Assembly (NCBI GenBank): GCA_050174775.1
Contig: JBFXJP010000006.1
Location: 62,001 to 126,000 of the forward strand
Length of the DNA: 64,000 bases
DNA from: CAYPGJ01 sp050174775
Lineage (GTDB): Bacteria > Planctomycetota > Phycisphaerae > Phycisphaerales > UBA1924
Direction of reading: 5' to 3'
The notes under the pieces are model-generated. The model did not search any database. It saw nothing but the letters and a program-made list of their open reading frames with translations, and was not told the origin of the DNA. The translations under genes were made by a program, and so were the position numbers. Positions 1 through 8,547 of the stretch are shown one piece after another. Each line of letters starts with the position of its first letter. Positions within the stretch are counted from its first letter, which is position 1.

Positions 1-181
1 GCGCGGCACAGCTCTCCTCACTCAACCGGTCCAGCGTCTCGGCCGCTTCCTTGGGGATCACCAGCACGTGCCCCACACTCAACGGCGCAATGTCCAGAAA
101 CGCCAGCACCTTGTCATCCTCATACACCCGATGACAGGGGATCTCCCCACGAATGATCTTGCCGAAAATCGTGTCCGCCAT
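1..181 (-). CDS. HIT family (histidine triad) protein, partial
   Basis: The first 60 residues of a histidine-triad protein are visible; the rest, including the H-x-H-x-H active site, lies beyond the left edge. It opens with MADTIFGKIIRGEIPCHRVY, followed by EDDKVLAFLDIAPLSVGHVLVIPK, the N-terminal pattern of HIT nucleotide hydrolases/transferases (Hint/YcgF class), which act on adenosine 5'-phosphoramidates or dinucleotides in the cytoplasm. The ATG at 179-181 has no Shine-Dalgarno sequence. A TAGACT hexamer (188-193, minus strand) lies exactly 6 nt upstream, so the mRNA is probably leaderless. The family call is firm; the substrate cannot be told from this fragment. Confidence 0.85.
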   Translation of the reverse strand, partial: MADTIFGKIIRGEIPCHRVYEDDKVLAFLDIAPLSVGHVLVIPKEAAETLDRLSEESCAA

Positions 182-187
182 GCACGC

Positions 188-193
188 AGTCTA
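188..193 (-). promoter_or_regulatory. -10 element of a probable leaderless promoter (HIT gene)
   Basis: TAGACT on the minus strand ends 6 nt before the ATG at 181, so transcription would begin at or next to the start codon. No convincing -35 hexamer is visible. It is one of eight identically spaced cases in the window. Confidence 0.5.
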
Positions 194-267
194 ACGGCCC
201 CCCCTCAATCTCCTCTCCCCCCGCACGAGACGAGGATGTCGCGCAGCGACAGGCAGGAGGGCTCCTC

Positions 268-1635
268 TCACACCCTCCGCACCACCACCATCGTCAGATC
301 ATCCGTCTGCTCGGCCCCGCCCACGAACCCCTCCACGCTCTCCCGCAACGCCTCCACCATCTCCTCCGCGCGCCCGCCACTCCTCCCGACCACCTCGCAC
401 ATCCGCTCCACCCCGAACATCGCGCCGTCACGCCGCGCCCACTCATAGAACCCGTCCGTCACCAGCACGATCGACTCGCCCGCACCCAGGCGCACCTCGC
501 GCACGCTCTCGAACGTCTCCTCCAGCACCACCCCGAGCGGCGGTGCATCCGCGTTGAACCGCTCCACCCCTCCATCCGCGCGCCGCACCAGGATCGGCCC
601 CTGCCCCGCCGTCACCACCCGCGCACCCTCTTGCCCCCGCTCCAACACCACACCCACGAACGTCACGAACCTCCCCGCGGGCAGATCGTTGGTCAGCAGC
701 GTGTTCACGCGCCGCATCGCCTCTGAGATTCCCTGCGCCCCGTCCATCGACGCCCGCGCGTACGCGCGACAGAACGCGGCCATCAGCGCCGGCCCCAGCC
801 CGTGCCCAGTCACGTCCGCAAGCGACAGCACCAGCCGATCCCCAGGCAACGCCTGCCAGTCGTAGTAATCACCCCCGGCCTTCTCCGCGGGCCTGCTCCA
901 GAACGCGAACTCGTACCCCTCGAACCTCGGCGCCTCCCTCGGCAGCAACCCCCTCTGCACCTCAGCCGCGCTCGCGATCTCCCGCTCCGCGCGCCGTCTC
1001 GCCTCCGCCTCTCCCATCACCCTCGACACCGCATACCGCAACGCGCCCGCCACAAACCCCGACGCCACGCCCCCCACCAGCAGCCACACCGACGTCGTGT
1101 ACAGCACCGACTCCTCGAACTGGTCCCCCTCCCACGTCCGCGCGCTCTTCGACCACAACACCGCAAACCCATACCCCACACCACTCAGCAGCCCCGTCGA
1201 GAGGCACATCCACGCGTTCAGGCGCAACGGCGACAAGATCAGCAAGAGCGAATACAGCAGCACGACGGGCGACCGCACCGCCTCGTCCGCGCTCCGCAAC
1301 TCAAGCCGCCACAGCCCGATCACGATCGTGGTCGGCAACGCGCTCTCCAGCACGACGCTCAGCCACCGAACCCACCACACCGCGATCTCGCCCCGCTGCG
1401 CGCGCCGCCACGCGTGCCAGCCCACCAGGGCCGAGTGCCCCGCAAGGCACGCCATCATCGCCAGCCCCACGTGCCACACCTGATCCCCATGCTCCGACGT
1501 GGGCACACGCCACGACGCGAACGCCACCATCAGCCCCGTCAACACCACCACGCACGCCAGGCGCAGAGTCTCCGCCCGCGCACTGACCTGCGCCCACGTC
1601 CGCGCTGCCCCCAGACGCCCATGCGACCAGCCCAC
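268..1635 (-). CDS. Membrane-anchored PP2C-type serine phosphatase (SpoIIE/RsbU family)
   Basis: 455 residues. The N-terminal half (about 20-205) has roughly six hydrophobic segments. A short linker rich in Arg/Glu leads into a SpoIIE/RsbU phosphatase domain from about residue 225. Recognisable pieces are AAEVQRGLLP, then AGGDYYDW with the metal-binding Asp, then LADVTGHGLGPALMAAF, and near the end LVTDGFYEW and TDDLTMVVVR. Such proteins dephosphorylate anti-anti-sigma or related STAS proteins in partner-switching cascades; the membrane part would sense the input. The start is GTG at 1635, chosen because AAAGGAG lies 6 nt upstream. No STAS or anti-sigma kinase partner is encoded nearby, so the target is unknown. 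Confidence 0.85.
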   Translation of the reverse strand: MGWSHGRLGAARTWAQVSARAETLRLACVVVLTGLMVAFASWRVPTSEHGDQVWHVGLAMMACLAGHSALVGWHAWRRAQRGEIAVWWVRWLSVVLESALPTTIVIGLWRLELRSADEAVRSPVVLLYSLLLILSPLRLNAWMCLSTGLLSGVGYGFAVLWSKSARTWEGDQFEESVLYTTSVWLLVGGVASGFVAGALRYAVSRVMGEAEARRRAEREIASAAEVQRGLLPREAPRFEGYEFAFWSRPAEKAGGDYYDWQALPGDRLVLSLADVTGHGLGPALMAAFCRAYARASMDGAQGISEAMRRVNTLLTNDLPAGRFVTFVGVVLERGQEGARVVTAGQGPILVRRADGGVERFNADAPPLGVVLEETFESVREVRLGAGESIVLVTDGFYEWARRDGAMFGVERMCEVVGRSGGRAEEMVEALRESVEGFVGGAEQTDDLTMVVVRRV

Positions 1636-1740
1636 GCCGCGCTCCTTTCGTGCGCCTCCACCGGAGCCACCACGCTACCAAGCTCTCACACCGCCGCGCG
1701 AGTGCCGCGACCCGCACTCCATCGTGTGGCCCCCGTCTCC

Positions 1741-1746
1741 TACACT
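1741..1746 (+). promoter_or_regulatory. -10 element of a probable leaderless promoter (mutL)
   Basis: TACACT is separated by 6 nt (cccccc) from the mutL ATG at 1753. There is no Shine-Dalgarno sequence in the 6-nt gap. Same layout as at 188, 7527, 22718, 29119, 32681, 39000 and 50924. Confidence 0.5.
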
Positions 1747-1752
1747 CCCCCC

Positions 1753-3657
1753 ATGACCCTCGGCGGAGCCGACATCTCTACCGCACACCCCGTCATCGCC
1801 GCCCTCCCGCCCCTCCTCATCAACCAGATCGCGGCCGGCGAGGTCATCGAACGCCCCGCCTCCGTCGTCAAGGAACTCCTCGACAACGCCATCGACGCCG
1901 GCGCCACCCGCATCACCGTCGACCTCGAGCAGGGGGGCGTCGAACTCATCCGAGTCTCCGATGACGGTCACGGCGTCCCCCACGCACAGGCGCGCCTCAT
2001 GCTCGCGCCCCACGCCACCTCCAAGCTTCGCGCGGCCTCCGACCTCGACGCCATCACCACCATGGGCTTCCGTGGTGAAGCCCTTGCCTCCATCTGCTCC
2101 GTGGCCCGCGTCTCCGTCCGCTCCCGCACCAGCGACGCGCACCACGCCTGGCGCATCGACGCCGAGGCGGATCACATCCCCGACCCCGCCCCCGACGCCG
2201 CGCCCCAGGGCACGACCATCACCGTCCGCAACCTCTTCTTCAACACCCCCGCGCGACGCAAGTTCCTCCGCACCCCCGCCACCGAACAGGACCACTGCGT
2301 CGAGACCGTCCGCGCCCTCGCGCTTGCGCATCCGCGCATCGCGTTCCGCTGCACCGCCGACAACCGCGAACTCCTCGACCTCCCCTCGCGCGACTCCCCA
2401 CGCGACCGCATCCTCGACGTCCTCGGCCCCGAGCTCGAGCCCCACCTCCTCGAAGCCCACGCCGACGACCTCGACGACTCCCAAGGCGCCGCGCTCTTCG
2501 CCATGGTCGGCACCCCCGAGATCGCCCGCGCTACCAACCGCGCGCAACGCATCTTCATCAACGGCCGCCCCATCCGCGACAAGACCATCCAGCACGCGCT
2601 CCGCGAAGCGTATCGCGGCCTCATGGACCACTCGCGCCATCCCACCGCGGTCCTCCTCCTCGAAGTCCCGCCCGGCGCCGTCGACGTCAACGTCCACCCC
2701 ACCAAAGCCGAGGTCCGGTTCCGCGACCCCGGACACATCCACACCCTCGTCCTCCGCGCGGTGCGCGACGCGCTCCGCGCGGCCGATCTGACGCCCGCCG
2801 TGCGCACAGCGCTCCCCGGACAGGGCACACAAGGGCCCGATACCGCAGCCTTTCTGCGCACCAGGACGGGTGTGCTTCCGATATCGCAGCCGGACAGCGC
2901 ACAACCCCAGTCACTGGAGGACTTCGTTGCGCGCATGAAAGCGCTCAGGGACCAGGCCCGTGCGCTCGCGGGCGGTCTTGTGGAGCGCGCACAAACGGAG
3001 CCGTCCGCGCCATTGCGCACGCCCGAGGTCGATCCGAAGCCCTCCGGCGCCGAGATTGCTCCGCTCCCCACCGTCATTCCCGCCCAGCGCGTCCTCCAGG
3101 TCCACAACTCCTTCCTGGTCACGCAGGATGAGCAGGGCATCCTCATCGTCGACCAGCACGCCCTCCACGAGCGCGTGATGTTCGAACTCCTCATGGACAA
3201 GATCAACGCGGGCGCGCTCGAGTCGCAGCGACTCCTAACCCCGGTCGTGATAAAGGCTTCCGCCGCGCGCCTCGACGCGCTCGACCGTCTCCGCCCCACC
3301 CTCGAACGGCTCGCCGTGGACGCCTCTGCCCTCGGCCCGAGCACGATCGCGATCCACGCCTTCCCCACGCTCCTCTTCGATCGCGGTGTCGATGCCGGCG
3401 AGTTCCTCGAAGAACTCCTGGAGAAGGCCGAGCGCGACGGGCTGGCCGCCTCCCAAGAGGAAGCCGCGCACGAGGTCATCGACATGATGTCCTGCAAGGC
3501 CGCGGTCAAGGCCGGGGACCGCCTCTCGGACGAAGAGGCCGCGATTCTGCTTCAACTCCGTGATCGAATCGAGCGCGGCTCCAACTGCCCCCACGGCCGG
3601 CCGACCACCATCCGGCTCACCGTCCGCGAACTGGAAAAGCGGTTCGGGCGCACCTGA
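1753..3657 (+). CDS. mutL: DNA mismatch repair protein MutL, endonuclease-competent type
   Basis: 634 residues, a normal MutL length. The N-terminal GHKL ATPase has INQIAAGEVIERPASVVKEL with catalytic E41 and Mg-binding N45, followed by DDGHG and GFRGEAL. A Pro/Ala/Gln-rich linker follows. The C-terminal dimerisation/endonuclease domain contains D467-Q-H-A-x2-E-x4-E, then SCKAAVKAGD and CPHGRPT, the zinc-site motifs of MutL proteins that nick DNA themselves and work without MutH. The open frame extends far upstream, but that part is antisense to the phosphatase gene. ATG 1753 is chosen because it opens the conserved N-terminus and has a -10 hexamer 6 nt upstream. No mutS in the window. Confidence 0.96.
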   Translation: MTLGGADISTAHPVIAALPPLLINQIAAGEVIERPASVVKELLDNAIDAGATRITVDLEQGGVELIRVSDDGHGVPHAQARLMLAPHATSKLRAASDLDAITTMGFRGEALASICSVARVSVRSRTSDAHHAWRIDAEADHIPDPAPDAAPQGTTITVRNLFFNTPARRKFLRTPATEQDHCVETVRALALAHPRIAFRCTADNRELLDLPSRDSPRDRILDVLGPELEPHLLEAHADDLDDSQGAALFAMVGTPEIARATNRAQRIFINGRPIRDKTIQHALREAYRGLMDHSRHPTAVLLLEVPPGAVDVNVHPTKAEVRFRDPGHIHTLVLRAVRDALRAADLTPAVRTALPGQGTQGPDTAAFLRTRTGVLPISQPDSAQPQSLEDFVARMKALRDQARALAGGLVERAQTEPSAPLRTPEVDPKPSGAEIAPLPTVIPAQRVLQVHNSFLVTQDEQGILIVDQHALHERVMFELLMDKINAGALESQRLLTPVVIKASAARLDALDRLRPTLERLAVDASALGPSTIAIHAFPTLLFDRGVDAGEFLEELLEKAERDGLAASQEEAAHEVIDMMSCKAAVKAGDRLSDEEAAILLQLRDRIERGSNCPHGRPTTIRLTVRELEKRFGRT

Positions 3658-3738
3658 CGCCCGAGCCCTCATGCCTGACTCGGAGCTGAAATCCCCGGCG
3701 CCCGAACCGGAACACTGACCAGACAAGGAGCCGAGACG

Positions 3739-4095
3739 ATGGGCATCACCACACCCCCGACGAATCCGACCGCGCGCCTGCTGGCCGTGGGTGGAGCCGC
3801 AGCTCTTTTTTTGGCCGCGGCTGCCACTGCCGCACCCGCGAACAGCGACATGCCCCTGAGCGGCGAGGAGATCCTCAAGCTCGTCGCCATCTCCGGCGGC
3901 CTCCTCATCGCCGCGCTCGCGATCATCTTCGGCAGCACGAAGTCCATGGTGAAGGCCAAGGAGCGTGAGCAGACCAAGCGCGAGCTCGCGGCGTACGTCG
4001 CCGAGGGCTCCATGCGCCCCGAGGACGCCGAGAAGATCCTGAAGGCCGACCAGCCCGTCTGGGAGAAGGACGCCACGTGGGGCAAGAAGGACTGA
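3739..4095 (+). CDS. Small membrane protein with short charged C-terminal tail
   Basis: 118 residues. A signal-like hydrophobic segment (about 13-35) is followed by a short periplasmic stretch, a second helix (about 46-66, LKLVAISGGLLIAALAIIF), and a charged cytoplasmic tail with KAKEREQTKRELAAYVAEG and the segment MRPEDAEKIL. That last piece resembles the SHOCT-like helices that end many small planctomycete membrane proteins. AAGGAG 8 nt upstream supports the ATG. The gene lies 81 bp after mutL and is followed by a strong terminator, so it is probably its own unit. I do not recognise a specific function; stress-type small membrane proteins are a possible comparison only. Confidence 0.75.
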   Translation: MGITTPPTNPTARLLAVGGAAALFLAAAATAAPANSDMPLSGEEILKLVAISGGLLIAALAIIFGSTKSMVKAKEREQTKRELAAYVAEGSMRPEDAEKILKADQPVWEKDATWGKKD

Positions 4096-4130
4096 GCCGG
4101 GGGGTAGGGGGGCATGACGAAGATTGAACG

Positions 4131-4157
4131 AGCCGAGCGACGCCGCTCGGTTTTTTT
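4131..4157 (+). terminator. Intrinsic terminator
   Basis: Perfect 7-bp stem CCGAGCG (4133-4139) / CGCTCGG (4144-4150) with a 4-nt loop, followed by seven T. It ends the transcript of the small membrane protein at 3739-4095. Confidence 0.85.
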
Positions 4158-4220
4158 GTTTGGCCGGCGCGAGCGCGCGGGTACATTCTTCGTGGTCGTT
4201 GACATACCAAGAGTTGCGCG

Positions 4221-4238
4221 CCGGCCTCACGGGGCCGG
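4221..4238 (+). other. Hairpin in the 5' leader of the CTERM protein gene
   Basis: CCGGCC (4221-4226) pairs with GGCCGG (4233-4238) across 6 nt. It sits directly before the Shine-Dalgarno stretch GGGGAAGGAAG of the gene starting at 4255. It could shape translation or mRNA stability. There is no T-tract, so it is not a terminator. Confidence 0.4.
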
Positions 4239-4254
4239 GGGAAGGAAGCACGTC

Positions 4255-4908
4255 ATGCGGCAGCACGGAGTTATGGCGGTTGGTGTCGTTGCGGCGGGAC
4301 TGATCGGCGCGGGGGGTGCGTCCGGCGCGGTCAGCGGGGTCGAGTGGCGCGGCGTCAACAATTCGGTGTCACCCTGGTCTGGCGCTTCGCCGGGCTCAGA
4401 CCCTGTCGCGGGCGGGCTCTGGGCTTCGAGATTCTGGCAAACGTGGGATCTCTACGTTGTGGGTGGCGCCGGTGACGTCATCCTCGGCATCTCGGACGCG
4501 GTGATCTCTCCGGGCCCCGACGCCGTGATCTTCAATCATCCATCCGGCGGCGACACAAGGACTTTCGCCTTGGAAGCGATCTTCTCGGCGATGTCGTTCG
4601 ATACGTACGTCGCGCTCGGCGGGACCGCGACGCAGAACGGGGCGCCGCTCACGGTCCAGCCCGGTATCGATCTGACCGGCGCGATCGGTGGCAGGCTCTT
4701 CTTCTCGTTCCTTGCCGAGTCGCCGACGGCGCTCGGGCCGAACGGTCTTCGGGTCCTGCGCGTCTCGGCGGCCAACTTCGATTTCTTGCGATACGACATC
4801 GGCGTCATCACGCCGAGCGGGATCGTGAGGTACGTCCTTCCGTCCCCCGGGCCCTCGGCGTTCGCGTGTCTCGTGGCGGGCTCCCTTGGGGCGCGTCGTC
4901 GTCGGTGA
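4255..4908 (+). CDS. Secreted protein with PEP-CTERM-like anchor (PSP variant)
   Basis: 217 residues. A signal peptide (about 1-25, hydrophobic MAVGVVAAGLIGAGGASGA) is followed by an all-beta-looking Gly/Ser-rich body without recognised domain. The C-terminus reads VLPSPGPSAFACLVAGSLG then ARRRR: Pro-x-Pro, a hydrophobic helix and a basic end, the layout of exosortase-processed PEP-CTERM tails, with Ser in place of Glu. ATG 4255 is preferred to the upstream in-frame codons because GGAAGGAAG precedes it and the signal peptide starts there. The final location is probably the cell surface or an extracellular matrix. No exosortase gene is in the window. Confidence 0.75.
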   Translation: MRQHGVMAVGVVAAGLIGAGGASGAVSGVEWRGVNNSVSPWSGASPGSDPVAGGLWASRFWQTWDLYVVGGAGDVILGISDAVISPGPDAVIFNHPSGGDTRTFALEAIFSAMSFDTYVALGGTATQNGAPLTVQPGIDLTGAIGGRLFFSFLAESPTALGPNGLRVLRVSAANFDFLRYDIGVITPSGIVRYVLPSPGPSAFACLVAGSLGARRRR

Positions 4909-4986
4909 CCGGCGAACCCCGGGGCTTGCTCGGCGTCCGACAGTGTGGCACGAACGGCACGCCCGGCGTCGTGCGGAGCATCAGTC

Positions 4987-5487
4987 ATGGCTGCGAATCA
5001 CGGTGTCGGTCAGCGCGGGAGTCGGTTGACGGTTGGCGCCCGGTTGGCGTCCTGGGCCGGCGCGACCGCGGCCTTTGCGCTCCTGAGCGCTGGGGCGCCC
5101 GAGCCGAACGATGATGAATCGCGCTATGAACACGCGCAGCGCCAGAGCCGGTCCACGTGCGCGTTCGGCGTGGCGCGCTGCTCCTGCACGCCGCGTCATG
5201 TTCCGCTCTGGAGGGGCGTGGCCACGTGGTCGAGCCCGTTCTTCGATCCGTACGCCGTCGCGCACGAGGACCAGTCGCCCTGGCCCAGCATGGTCTGGGG
5301 CCTCCCCGCCGATGCGCGCGAGCGCTGGCCCGAGATGCGCCGGGCGCGTGACAGAGATGAGAACTTGTGGCCCGACATGGTGTGGCGGCTGAAGGACGTG
5401 CGCGCGAGCGATGCCGGCGACAAGGCCCCCTCTTCCGAAGCGCCCGCGTCTCCGCCAGCGTCGCAGCCGTCCGACCCGCCGCGCTGA
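4987..5487 (+). CDS. Hypothetical secreted or lipid-facing protein
   Basis: 166 residues. The N-terminus has a basic region followed by a hydrophobic stretch (about 16-34, ARLASWAGATAAFALLSAG), a plausible signal peptide. The mature part is polar and contains two similar short segments, PWPSMVWGLP and LWPDMVWRLK, spaced about 45 residues apart. This suggests a small internal repeat around W-P-x-M-V-W. The C-terminus is a disordered Ala/Pro/Ser tail. GGAG lies 8 nt before the ATG. It lies 78 bp after the CTERM gene in the same direction and converges on the DUF885 gene. Function unknown. Confidence 0.6.
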   Translation: MAANHGVGQRGSRLTVGARLASWAGATAAFALLSAGAPEPNDDESRYEHAQRQSRSTCAFGVARCSCTPRHVPLWRGVATWSSPFFDPYAVAHEDQSPWPSMVWGLPADARERWPEMRRARDRDENLWPDMVWRLKDVRASDAGDKAPSSEAPASPPASQPSDPPR

Positions 5488-5505
5488 TACGCCGTGCGCG
5501 GGCCG

Positions 5506-7476
5506 TCAGTGCTTGCCGCCCTTCTGCGTCTCGATCCATGCCTTGATCTGCTCCTCGAGCACATCGAGCGGCACCGATCCCGACGCCAGCAGCGCATCGT
5601 GGAACAGCCGCCGGTCGAACTTCGCTCCGAGCGAGCCCTCCGCGCGCGACCGCAGCTCGCGGATGCGCAGCTCGCCGATCTTGTACGCGCACGCCTGGCC
5701 GGGCCATGCGATGTACCGGTCGACCTCGCGCTCCACGTTCTCGCGCGAGAGCCCGGAGTTGTCGAGCATGAACTGGATGGCCTGGGCGCGCGGCCATTTC
5801 TTGTGGTGCATCCCCGTGTCGACCACGAGCCGCATCGCGCGCCACATCTCGTACGTCAGCCGACCGAAGTTGTCGTAGGGGTTCTGGTAGAAGCCGAGGT
5901 AGCCCTCCGTCCCCGGCGCCGGGCGCGGCGCGGGGTCTCCGGAGTCCGCGTAATGGGACGCCGGCGGGCCGTCTCCCACCTCGAGCCCCAAACGCTCCGC
6001 GTACAGCGCCCACCCCTCGATGAACGCGGTGTGATAGACCCACGTGCGCCACTCCGGCAGCCCCGTGAGCTCCTGCGCGAGCGCGATCTGCAGGTGATGT
6101 CCCGGCGCCGCTTCGTGCAGGGTCAGCGGGATGATCTCGTACTTGGGGCGCTGGTCGAGTTTGTACGTGTTCGCCACGAAGTACCCCGGCGTGCCCGCCA
6201 CGAGCGACCCTGGCTGGTAGTACGCCGTGGTCTGGGAGGGCGCGATGAACGCCGGCATCTCGCGCACGCCGTACGTCAGGCGCGGCAGCGTGCCGAAGAG
6301 GCGGGGCAGCTCCGCGTCGATCCGCTTCGCGGCCTCGCGGTACGCCGTGAGCAAGTCCTCCGGCTTCGTGTAATAGAACCGGGGGTCCGTGCGCAGGTAA
6401 TCGAGGAACCCGCGGAACAGCGCCTCCGGGTCCGAGATGAGCTCCTGCTTGCGCGGGAAGTCCGACAGCGCGATCACCCGCGCCATCTCCTCACGGATGC
6501 GTTTCACCTCCGAGAGGCCCAGCTCGTGGATCTGATCGGGCGTCAGGTCGGTCGTCGTGATCGACTGCAGCCGCCACTGGTAGTACGCGGCGCCGGCCGG
6601 GAGATCAGACGCCGCGATCGACGGACGGCAGCGCGGAAGGTATTCGTTCTCGAGGAACGCGGCCAGGCCACGGAACGCCGGCACGACGCGCGTGCGGATC
6701 GCTTCGCGCGCATCCCGCGCCAGCACGTCATGGAAGTCCAGCGACCGGAACGGGGCGTACAGGGGATGCGTCGTCAGGTCATTGATGTACTCCGGTGCGC
6801 CCACGGCCGCGGCCTGCGCGGCCACGCGCCCCAGGACGTCGCGCGGGGGCGTCCGACCCGACCGATACCCCAGACGCATGTTGTCGATCGTCTGGTTCAC
6901 CACGTCCGGGACGTGCTGGAGACGGGTGAGATAATCCCCGTACGCGACGCGGTCGGGGAACGTCAGTACATCCGGGAGGTTCGGGATCCACTGCTGTGGG
7001 CCTGAGAGCGGCGTGACGGGCATCTGCCACTCCGCGAAACGGAACGACGCCATCCGCTCCTCCAGCTCACGCTCCAGGAGCGAGGCCGAGACGCGGTTCT
7101 CCGGAGAGAGCAGGTTGCGGTCGAGCGTCTTGAGCGCGGCCAGTCGCGTCGAGGCGTCATCGGAGTACGCCTGTTGCGCCTTGGCCGAGAGATCGGGGAG
7201 GAGGGCGTCGAAGCGCCGGTCGCCGCGCCTTGAGGCGGCGACGGGGTCGTGCCGCTTCTGCGCCTCGAGGTCCTGCGCGAGGAGGGCGAGCAGGAAGGCG
7301 TCGGCCTCTTCGGGGGTGCGGGGCGTCACGTCGGCGGTCTGCGGCGCCGCGGGTTTGAGCCCCGGCACGGACGGACGCGTCACGTCCGTGGGGGAGGTCT
7401 GGGCGAGGGCGTGGAAGGAGGCCGAGGAGAGGACTGCGGCCAGAACGACGGATCGTGCGGAAGGACGGATGCTCAT
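5506..7476 (-). CDS. DUF885 family protein (putative metallopeptidase-like), exported
   Basis: 656 residues from ATG 7476. A signal peptide (about 1-25, RSVVLAAVLSSASFHALAQ) predicts export. The body matches the DUF885 family, whose hallmark is HEAAPGHHLQ at about residues 452-461; a downstream Glu and the motif FIEGWALYAERLGLE are also typical. The HExxPGHH pattern resembles zinc peptidase active sites, and family members have been proposed to be carboxypeptidase- or dipeptidase-like, but I cannot assign a substrate. The upstream in-frame codon at 7504-7506 would place ten residues before the signal peptide and is rejected. A TACGCT hexamer lies 8 nt before the ATG, a near-leaderless layout. 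Confidence 0.85.
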   Translation of the reverse strand: MSIRPSARSVVLAAVLSSASFHALAQTSPTDVTRPSVPGLKPAAPQTADVTPRTPEEADAFLLALLAQDLEAQKRHDPVAASRRGDRRFDALLPDLSAKAQQAYSDDASTRLAALKTLDRNLLSPENRVSASLLERELEERMASFRFAEWQMPVTPLSGPQQWIPNLPDVLTFPDRVAYGDYLTRLQHVPDVVNQTIDNMRLGYRSGRTPPRDVLGRVAAQAAAVGAPEYINDLTTHPLYAPFRSLDFHDVLARDAREAIRTRVVPAFRGLAAFLENEYLPRCRPSIAASDLPAGAAYYQWRLQSITTTDLTPDQIHELGLSEVKRIREEMARVIALSDFPRKQELISDPEALFRGFLDYLRTDPRFYYTKPEDLLTAYREAAKRIDAELPRLFGTLPRLTYGVREMPAFIAPSQTTAYYQPGSLVAGTPGYFVANTYKLDQRPKYEIIPLTLHEAAPGHHLQIALAQELTGLPEWRTWVYHTAFIEGWALYAERLGLEVGDGPPASHYADSGDPAPRPAPGTEGYLGFYQNPYDNFGRLTYEMWRAMRLVVDTGMHHKKWPRAQAIQFMLDNSGLSRENVEREVDRYIAWPGQACAYKIGELRIRELRSRAEGSLGAKFDRRLFHDALLASGSVPLDVLEEQIKAWIETQKGGKH

Positions 7477-7526
7477 GATGTGAGAGCGTAGCGGCGTGCC
7501 CGGCACAGGGTTGCGGGGGCGCGTAG

Positions 7527-7532
7527 TAGAAT
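7527..7532 (+). promoter_or_regulatory. -10 element of a probable leaderless promoter (7539 gene)
   Basis: TAGAAT, then gagccg (6 nt), then ATG 7539. No Shine-Dalgarno sequence is present. Same spacing as in seven other genes here. Confidence 0.55.
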
Positions 7533-7538
7533 GAGCCG

Positions 7539-8546
7539 ATGCCGAGAGCGGCGTCCATCCGGGGGGCTCTGCAACGCACGTTGTGGCCGTACGCGGGCGT
7601 GATGGTCCTGGGATTGGTTGCGTACATCCTGGCGCAGGCGCTGCTGGTCGCGCGCACCACGCCGCAGAGCGTGCTCACGCAGGGTCGCATGCACTCGCAC
7701 GCGCACTGGCCCAGCTGGGTGTTGCTGGGATGGACGTGTGTGTGGCTCGCCCTGGGTGTGCGCGGCTATCGCTCCCGGCTTTTGAGGATGTGTCGCGCGG
7801 TCGTGTGCGTCAGCTGCGGGTATGAGATCTGTGCGAGATTGATCGACGTGCAGGGTGATGAGATCTGCTGCCACGAGTGCGGCACGCGCATGGATCGTGC
7901 CGAGTATGCAGTGATCGTGCGCAGCCACGGGCGCGGGCTTGCGCGAGCGCTCTTCGGAAAGGCGAGATGGCTCACTGACCAGCCCGTGATGGGGCCTGAT
8001 GAGGCGGGTGCGGCGGGGGCGCGGCACGCTTCGCACTATGCCGCGGAAGCCGTGTCGTGCGAGAACATGGAGAGGGTGATGGCGCGGAGCGAGCGCCGTC
8101 GCATCATCATCATCGGCGTTGCGCTTGTGCTCTATGCCGCGGGAGCGTGGTGGCTGCTGACGACGGTGGAGCCGCGGTCTGCGACGGTGATCGCGTGGTC
8201 GGCGATCGTTGGGGGGGTCGTCTTCGGGGGGATGATGCTCTGTGTGGTGTATCTCCCGCTGGTGTGGCGGAAGCATCATCTGTGCAGTGCAGTGATCTGT
8301 GCGCGCTGTGACGTGTGGATCGCCGGCCGCATCGACGACGTGGAGGGCGATCACGTCACATGCGCCGAGTGCGGGTTCAGCGTGACGAAGGCGGAATACG
8401 CCGCGTACGTGCGCGGGTATGGGGCGCGGCTTGCCGAGCGGATCTGGGGGAAGGGCGCACGCCTGGCGGAGCCGGACGTGCTGCTCCCATCGGAGAAGAC
8501 TTGCGCGACGCCGGTCAAGACTCCGGCGCCGTCGACGCCCGTTTGA
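7539..8546 (+). CDS. Membrane protein with two copies of a TM pair plus zinc-ribbon-like Cys domain
   Basis: 335 residues built as an internal duplication. Each half has two hydrophobic helices (about 15-38 and 55-75; about 190-210 and 220-240) followed by a soluble module with two C-x2-C knuckles. The first module contains CVSCGYEICARLIDVQGDE then CCHECG. The second contains CARCDVWIAGRIDDVEGD then TCAECG. Both end in K/R-AEY. The four-Cys pattern predicts zinc binding on the cytoplasmic face. I do not recognise a named family. The gene ends 1 bp before the converging sthA stop. The -10 hexamer 6 nt upstream supports ATG 7539. Confidence 0.75.
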   Translation: MPRAASIRGALQRTLWPYAGVMVLGLVAYILAQALLVARTTPQSVLTQGRMHSHAHWPSWVLLGWTCVWLALGVRGYRSRLLRMCRAVVCVSCGYEICARLIDVQGDEICCHECGTRMDRAEYAVIVRSHGRGLARALFGKARWLTDQPVMGPDEAGAAGARHASHYAAEAVSCENMERVMARSERRRIIIIGVALVLYAAGAWWLLTTVEPRSATVIAWSAIVGGVVFGGMMLCVVYLPLVWRKHHLCSAVICARCDVWIAGRIDDVEGDHVTCAECGFSVTKAEYAAYVRGYGARLAERIWGKGARLAEPDVLLPSEKTCATPVKTPAPSTPV

Positions 8547-8547
8547 T

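Noticed and set aside
802..1752. Open frame continuous with mutL that would add 317 residues to its N-terminus
   Set aside because: It is antisense to the well-supported phosphatase gene, is Arg/Pro/His-rich, and MutL homologues begin at the conserved segment after ATG 1753.
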